This document shows, one piece after another, positions 60,038-64,000 of a DNA stretch of 64,000 nt. The position numbers were made by a program, and so were the translations under genes. The notes beneath the pieces were generated by a model. That model did not search any database, was not told the origin of the DNA, and saw only the letters and a program-made list of their open reading frames with translations. Each line of letters begins with the position of its first letter. Positions within the stretch are counted from its first letter, which is position 1. Source of the DNA: Pseudomonas sp. HR96 (lineage in GTDB: Bacteria; Pseudomonadota; Gammaproteobacteria; Pseudomonadales; Pseudomonadaceae); contig NZ_CP139141.1 of assembly GCF_034059295.1 (NCBI RefSeq), positions 2,153,001 through 2,217,000 on the forward strand, read 5' to 3'.

Positions 60038-60504
60038 GCCGGCGCCGAATCGTGCTGGTCATGCCGGCCAGCGCTGCCCAGGTCTTCGAAGCCTTTCACA
60101 ACCACAGCCTGCGTACGCAGTGGGACACGCTGTTGTCGCGGGCGGCGGTGGAGGGCGGCGGCTCGCATCCCTACATAGGGGCGATCAGCGTGAATGAGGG
60201 GCGCGGCTGCAAGCGCCTGTTCGCCATGCGCACTCGCTTCGTCAACTACCGGCCGCCTTTGGTGGCCGCAGCGGTGCTGGTGGAGCCGGCAGGTTGCTTT
60301 CACGGGTGGGCTGCGTCCATGCGCCATCGCGAGATCGATGGCGCGTCTTCGCAATTGATCTACACCTTCAGCGTGCAGTTGCGGCCCCGCTGGCTGGGTC
60401 GTGTGCTCGACCCGCTGGTCAACCGGATCTTCGAATGGGAAACCCGCCGGCGGTTCGCGGCGATGGCGCACTGGCTGCGAGCGCGCAGAAGTCAGGCAGA
60501 CTGA
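60034..60504 (+). CDS. SRPBCC-fold protein
   Basis: A 156-aa protein with an N-terminal strand-helix IVLVMPASAAQVFEAFHNHSLRTQWDTLLS and C-terminal helix (RRRFAAMAHWLR) as in START/polyketide-cyclase-like proteins. Probably binds a hydrophobic ligand. Translationally coupled to the dehydrogenase-like gene, suggesting a shared substrate. Confidence 0.8.
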   Translation: MSRRRIVLVMPASAAQVFEAFHNHSLRTQWDTLLSRAAVEGGGSHPYIGAISVNEGRGCKRLFAMRTRFVNYRPPLVAAAVLVEPAGCFHGWAASMRHREIDGASSQLIYTFSVQLRPRWLGRVLDPLVNRIFEWETRRRFAAMAHWLRARRSQAD

Positions 60505-60641
60505 ATGCCCCGGCGTAATGCTGTTACTCGAGCAGAAAAATAAACGGGCTGCCTGCCTCGCTGTTGCTAGGCTCGAACTCTGGCTATGGCCATGGCATCG
60601 ACCGACCATGCCCGTGATACCCCACCCAAGAGTAGCGTCCG

Positions 60642-61331
60642 ATGAACACAGCGTCTGGTTACCTGCTTGGTTTTGTCTTGAGCAGCCTGCTACTGGGGGG
60701 GTGTACCTCGCAGATCACGCAAACGCAGGAGTATTCCGGTTACCTGAGCGCCTACAACAACCTGCAGCCGGTCACCACCAGCAGTGGCCAGACCGCCATG
60801 CGTTGGGTCAGTCCGTCGTGGAACCCCAACGCTTACGACACGGTGGTCTTCAACCGGCTCGAACTCTACCCGATGCCCCGGCCCAACGAGCGGGTCAACC
60901 GGCAGACGTTCCAGCAGCTGCAGGACGAGATGACCGACAACGCCCGTGGTGTGCTGGGCCAAAAGTATCAGCTGGTGCCCACGACGCAGTACGCCAGGCC
61001 GGGCGCGAAGGTGCTGATCCTGCGCGCGGCCATTACCGGGGTCAATGCCTCGAACCAGGGCATGCGCTGGTATGAGGTGATTCCGGTAGCGGCGGTGATC
61101 GGCGGCGTGTCGTCGATCACCGGGCATCGCGACCAGGATACCGAGCTGTACATCGAGGCCGAATTCATCGATGCCGTCAACCATCAAACGGTGGCCAGAG
61201 TGGTGCGCAAGGTGTTCGGCCGGACACTCGACAACGCCAGTCAACCGGTCACCAGCGATGACTTCAAGAGGGCGATCGGCGCGTTGACCCGCGATTTGCA
61301 GGCATTCACCAGCAACGCCCCAGGCTATTGA
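60642..61331 (+). CDS. DUF3313 family lipoprotein
   Basis: A 229-aa envelope lipoprotein: signal MNTASGYLLGFVLSSLLLGGCTSQ with lipobox LGGC, then YSGYLSAYNNLQPV, the common beginning of DUF3313 proteins, and VLILRAAITGVNASNQGMRWYEVIPVAAVIGGV. Function of the family is unknown. Monocistronic. Confidence 0.85.
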   Translation: MNTASGYLLGFVLSSLLLGGCTSQITQTQEYSGYLSAYNNLQPVTTSSGQTAMRWVSPSWNPNAYDTVVFNRLELYPMPRPNERVNRQTFQQLQDEMTDNARGVLGQKYQLVPTTQYARPGAKVLILRAAITGVNASNQGMRWYEVIPVAAVIGGVSSITGHRDQDTELYIEAEFIDAVNHQTVARVVRKVFGRTLDNASQPVTSDDFKRAIGALTRDLQAFTSNAPGY

Positions 61332-61353
61332 CCGCGGTTGGCCTGGAGGCGGG

Positions 61354-62361
61354 CTACGGGGCCTCGAACGGGTAGACGCGCTTCCAGTCCCTGGCCATAT
61401 CAACGACGGTCCAGCCTCGCTCGTTCGCCTCGTCCAGCGCCTTGTTCAGCGTGCCGACTCTGGACTGGCGATCATAGGCCCACTCGCGTCTCGCGTCGGT
61501 GTGGTGCACCAGGCCGGCGAAACGCTTGCCGCTGCCGGCGGCGGTCCACTGCAACATCTGCAGGTCGCCGTCGGAATTGCCGAACGCCAGGATCGGCCGC
61601 CGGCCGATGATCGCTTCGATGCTCTCCGGTTTGCCGGGGCCGTCGTCGTTGTGCGCAAGCTTGGGCAGTCGCAGGATGGACGGTTGGCCTTCATCCGGCT
61701 GAAACCGGGTCTGGAATGTGCTGCCGATCACCTGTTCCGGCGGTATGCCGTAGACCTGCTCGGCAAAGGCGCGCATGAAGGCGACTTCGCCGCCTGACAC
61801 GATATAGGTCTTGAAGCCGTTTGCCCGCAGGTAGTCGAGCAGTTCCAGCATGGGCTGGAAGACCATTTCGGTATAGGGTTTGCCGGTTTTTGGGTGCCTG
61901 GCCTGGGCCAGCCAGGCCTTGGCATTGGCCGTGAAGGCCTCGCTGGTGATGCCGGTGCTGGTGGCCGCGACGATTTTCAGTAAACCGTCGACGCCTGCTG
62001 CAGCCAATGCCTGACGGTCATTTTCCAGCACCGCCTTGAACGGCTGCGTCGCTTTCCACTCTGGATGTTGGGGCGCCTGGCGCTTGACTTCATCGAGGGC
62101 GAACAGCAGCTGGAAATACAGCGGTTGCTCGCTCCACAGCGTGCCGTCGTTGTCGAACACCGCGAGGCGTTCGCCGGGGCGGACGAAGTCCTGGCTGCCC
62201 TCGGTGGTCACGGCCTGGACGAAACGGGTGATCGAAGCCTTGGCTGGCCCGTCGTTCCACGAGGCCAGGGGTTCGCCGGCCTGGGCCAGCACGGGCAGCA
62301 GCAACGCCAGGGTCATGCAGCGCAGCCAGTTCACACAAAGGATTGCTTTCAATGTGATCAT
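61354..62361 (-). CDS. Exported HAD-superfamily phosphatase
   Basis: A 335-aa phosphatase with a signal peptide (MITLKAILCVNWLRCMTLALLLPVLAQA). HAD motif I FDNDGTLW (near residue 81) contains the nucleophile Asp, motif II is YIVSGGEVAF (near 194), and motif III/IV is LAFGNSDGDLQML (near 268). Probably periplasmic; related to phosphoserine-phosphatase-like proteins of unknown substrate. Start 62361 gives a normal signal; an internal ATG at 62316 would give a shorter one. Confidence 0.88.
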   Translation of the reverse strand: MITLKAILCVNWLRCMTLALLLPVLAQAGEPLASWNDGPAKASITRFVQAVTTEGSQDFVRPGERLAVFDNDGTLWSEQPLYFQLLFALDEVKRQAPQHPEWKATQPFKAVLENDRQALAAAGVDGLLKIVAATSTGITSEAFTANAKAWLAQARHPKTGKPYTEMVFQPMLELLDYLRANGFKTYIVSGGEVAFMRAFAEQVYGIPPEQVIGSTFQTRFQPDEGQPSILRLPKLAHNDDGPGKPESIEAIIGRRPILAFGNSDGDLQMLQWTAAGSGKRFAGLVHHTDARREWAYDRQSRVGTLNKALDEANERGWTVVDMARDWKRVYPFEAP

Positions 62362-62486
62362 CCTTGAAGAAATTCTCTGGAGGAATTCTTTGAAGAAAGT
62401 GTCGGATGCCGCTCGTGCAGCCTGCGGGCCTGCACCAGTATAGGATGCATAACCGTTTTCCAAGTCACGTTGCCGGAGCCTGCCCC

Positions 62487-63587
62487 ATGAATGCCTTGTC
62501 ACCCCGTTCCGGGGCCCTGTCCCGGGTACTGCTCGATGTACTGATCCGCGCCGGCTTGATCGCGGCGCTGGCGATGTTCTGCTTCGACCTGTTCCGGCCC
62601 TTCCTCAACCTGGTGATGTGGTCGCTGATTCTGGCGGTCACCCTCTACCCGCTGCACCAGCGGTTGGCCGCGCGGCTGGGCCAGCGCCGCGTCATCGCCT
62701 CGATCATCCTGGTGGCCCTGGGCCTGGTGTGCCTGATCGCTCCTGTGGGGCTGCTGGGCGCTTCGATTGCCGAGACGATTCGCACCGGGGTCAAGTCATT
62801 CGAAGCCGGGCAGCTGGAGCTTCCCGCGCCCCCGGCCAGCGTCGAGCAATGGCCGATGGTGGGCGAGCCGCTGTACTCGCTCTGGCTGCAGGCCTCGCAG
62901 AATCTGACCTGGGCATTCCAGCAGCTGATGCCGCACCTCAAGGGCTGGAGCGGCATCGCGCTGCATCACGCGGCCGGCATCGGCACCGGCATTGTCACCT
63001 TCCTGCTGGCGTTGCTGATTGCCGGCTGGGTCATGGCCGAAGGCGCCGCCGGGCGACGGGTGGCGGAGGCGATCGCCTCGCGCTTGTTCAATCCGGCACT
63101 GGGTCCGCAGATGGTCGACCTGTGCACGTCCACCATCCGCGCCGTGGCGCAGGGCGTGGTCGGTATTGCGTTCATTCAGATGGTGCTGCTCGGGGTCGGC
63201 TTTGTGGTCATGGGCATCCCGCTGTCGGGGCTGCTGGCACTGATCATCCTGCTGATGGGCATCGTGCAGCTGCCCGTGGTGATCGTCGTGGTGCCGGTGG
63301 TGATCTACGCATTCGCCCATTTTGGCAGCGGTGTCGGCACCATTGCATTTGCGGTGTGGACGGTGCTGGCCGGGCTGGCCGAACACGTGCTCAAGCCGTT
63401 GCTGCTGGGCCGAGGGGTGGCCGTGCCGATGCCGGTTATCTTGATTGGCGCGCTGGGAGGGATGATCAGCAATGGCATCATTGGGCTGTTCATTGGCCCG
63501 GTGATGTTGGCGGTGGGGTATGCATTGTTCAATCGCTGGGTGCAAGGCCCTGAACCCGTGCCGAGCGTGATCCTGCCGGCTGATTGA
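62487..63587 (+). CDS. AI-2E family transporter-like membrane protein
   Basis: A 366-aa inner-membrane protein with about eight helices. Family features: N-terminal pair of helices with FLNLVMWSLILAVTLYPLHQRL, and the C-terminal core VGIAFIQMVLLGVGFVVMGIP and VLIGALGGMISNGIIGLFIGPVMLAVGYALF. AI-2E proteins export signals, sodium/protons or small molecules; substrate unknown here. ATG 62487 is chosen over the longer frame because GGAGCC precedes it. Confidence 0.9.
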   Translation: MNALSPRSGALSRVLLDVLIRAGLIAALAMFCFDLFRPFLNLVMWSLILAVTLYPLHQRLAARLGQRRVIASIILVALGLVCLIAPVGLLGASIAETIRTGVKSFEAGQLELPAPPASVEQWPMVGEPLYSLWLQASQNLTWAFQQLMPHLKGWSGIALHHAAGIGTGIVTFLLALLIAGWVMAEGAAGRRVAEAIASRLFNPALGPQMVDLCTSTIRAVAQGVVGIAFIQMVLLGVGFVVMGIPLSGLLALIILLMGIVQLPVVIVVVPVVIYAFAHFGSGVGTIAFAVWTVLAGLAEHVLKPLLLGRGVAVPMPVILIGALGGMISNGIIGLFIGPVMLAVGYALFNRWVQGPEPVPSVILPAD

Positions 63588-63605
63588 CGCGAAGCCAACC
63601 AGGCT

Positions 63606-63638
63606 CGGTCTGCCAGGGCGCAAGGCCATGGCAGACCG
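63606..63638. terminator. Bidirectional hairpin between convergent genes
   Basis: Perfect 10-bp stem CGGTCTGCCA / TGGCAGACCG with a 13-nt loop, lying between the AI-2E-type gene and the lysine-rich gene. No T run. Confidence 0.6.
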
Positions 63639-63644
63639 CAGGGG

Positions 63645-63893
63645 TCACTTCTTCTTTTTCGCAGGCTTGTCGGCTTTTTCGGCCTTGTCGGATTTCTTCG
63701 ACTTTTCCGGCTTGCTGTCAGCGGATTTCAGCGACTTTTTAGGCGCATCATCCTTCTCCTTGTCTTTCTTGTCGGAAGACTTGGACAGGGCAGCCGAGGC
63801 AGCCGACTTCTTCAACGGCGAAGCCTTTTTGTCTTTCAGGTCTTTGCTGGTTTTCGCAGCATCACTTTTGCTTTTCTTGTCATCTTTAGCCAC
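63645..63893 (-). CDS. Lysine-rich histone H1-like protein
   Basis: An 82-aa strongly basic, low-complexity protein: Lys, Ser, Ala and Asp make up most of it (DKKSKSDAAKTSKDLKDKK; KAEKADKPAKKKK at the end). Lysine-rich tails of this kind occur in histone H1-like and AlgP-like DNA-binding proteins and in nucleoid-associated small proteins. The GTG start at 63893 has GAGAGG eight bases before it. Probably disordered; may bind DNA or RNA. Confidence 0.75.
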   Translation of the reverse strand: MAKDDKKSKSDAAKTSKDLKDKKASPLKKSAASAALSKSSDKKDKEKDDAPKKSLKSADSKPEKSKKSDKAEKADKPAKKKK

Positions 63894-64000
63894 GGTAACC
63901 ACCTCTCGAATTTTGCCGTTATTGGCATATTGCCCAGCTAATTTTGCATGGACTGAACATTAGGCGACCGTCTACCAAGGCGGTTCAGATTTTTTTCAAA

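Overview
The window is high-GC, densely coded DNA that looks like a Pseudomonas chromosome, most likely the P. putida/fluorescens side of the genus. Reasons: a single-polypeptide NADPH nitrate reductase next to nasS-nasT and a NarK-type transporter, many LysR/TetR regulators paired with oxidoreductases, a KatN-type manganese catalase, a DUF3772 MscS channel, and typical Pseudomonas codon use. No rRNA, tRNA or CRISPR was seen. Nearly all very long opposite-strand ORFs are shadows of GC-rich genes.

Region 1 (1-10332) is a nitrate assimilation locus: nirB (minus, 3' end cut by the window edge), a nitrate reductase fused to a CysJ-like flavoprotein, NasS (nitrate sensor), NasT (ANTAR antiterminator) and a nitrate transporter. 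I read, by hand, a shared control architecture before all three structural transcripts: a sigma-54 type GG-N10-GC promoter, then two hairpins with hexaloops AACGNC and AAAGRC (A at loop position 1, G at 4), the second overlapping the 5' arm of an intrinsic terminator. NasT would bind the hairpins and let RNA polymerase through.

Region 2 (10333-31700) is ordinary accessory and housekeeping DNA: a decayed transposase fragment, small unknown proteins, a tannase-family esterase, an MscS channel, a double-TOBE molybdate-binding protein, several LysR units, a TetR-PfpI-OYE electrophile-response unit with three copies of a TAGAC-N5-GTCTA operator, an aldo/keto reductase, a PAS/HTH regulator and an OafA-type acyltransferase.

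Region 3 (31733-44946) is a probable catabolic cluster: an SsuABC/TauABC-like importer, an NCS1 permease with a GMC oxidoreductase, aldehyde dehydrogenase, LysR, DUF1028 Ntn-hydrolase, class III aminotransferase, CzcO-like monooxygenase and a RidA-fold protein lacking the usual catalytic Arg. Three near-identical ~40-bp sites sit upstream of the importer, the dehydrogenase and the aminotransferase, so it behaves like one regulon. The substrate is unknown; an amine or amino-alcohol is the best guess.

Region 4 (45045-54503) holds a serine hydrolase, gene debris (MocR tail, truncated tandem duplicate), a helical-repeat protein, a manganese catalase with stress-type neighbours, and two alpha/beta hydrolases. 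Region 5 (54504-57935) is a lower-GC island with one 874-aa AlbA_2(Schlafen-like)-STAND NTPase-helical repeat protein, a plausible single-gene anti-phage defence system. Region 6 (57936-64000) has a DoxX/DCC pair, a saccharopine-dehydrogenase-like/SRPBCC pair, a lipoprotein, an exported HAD phosphatase, an AI-2E-type membrane protein and a lysine-rich histone-H1-like protein.
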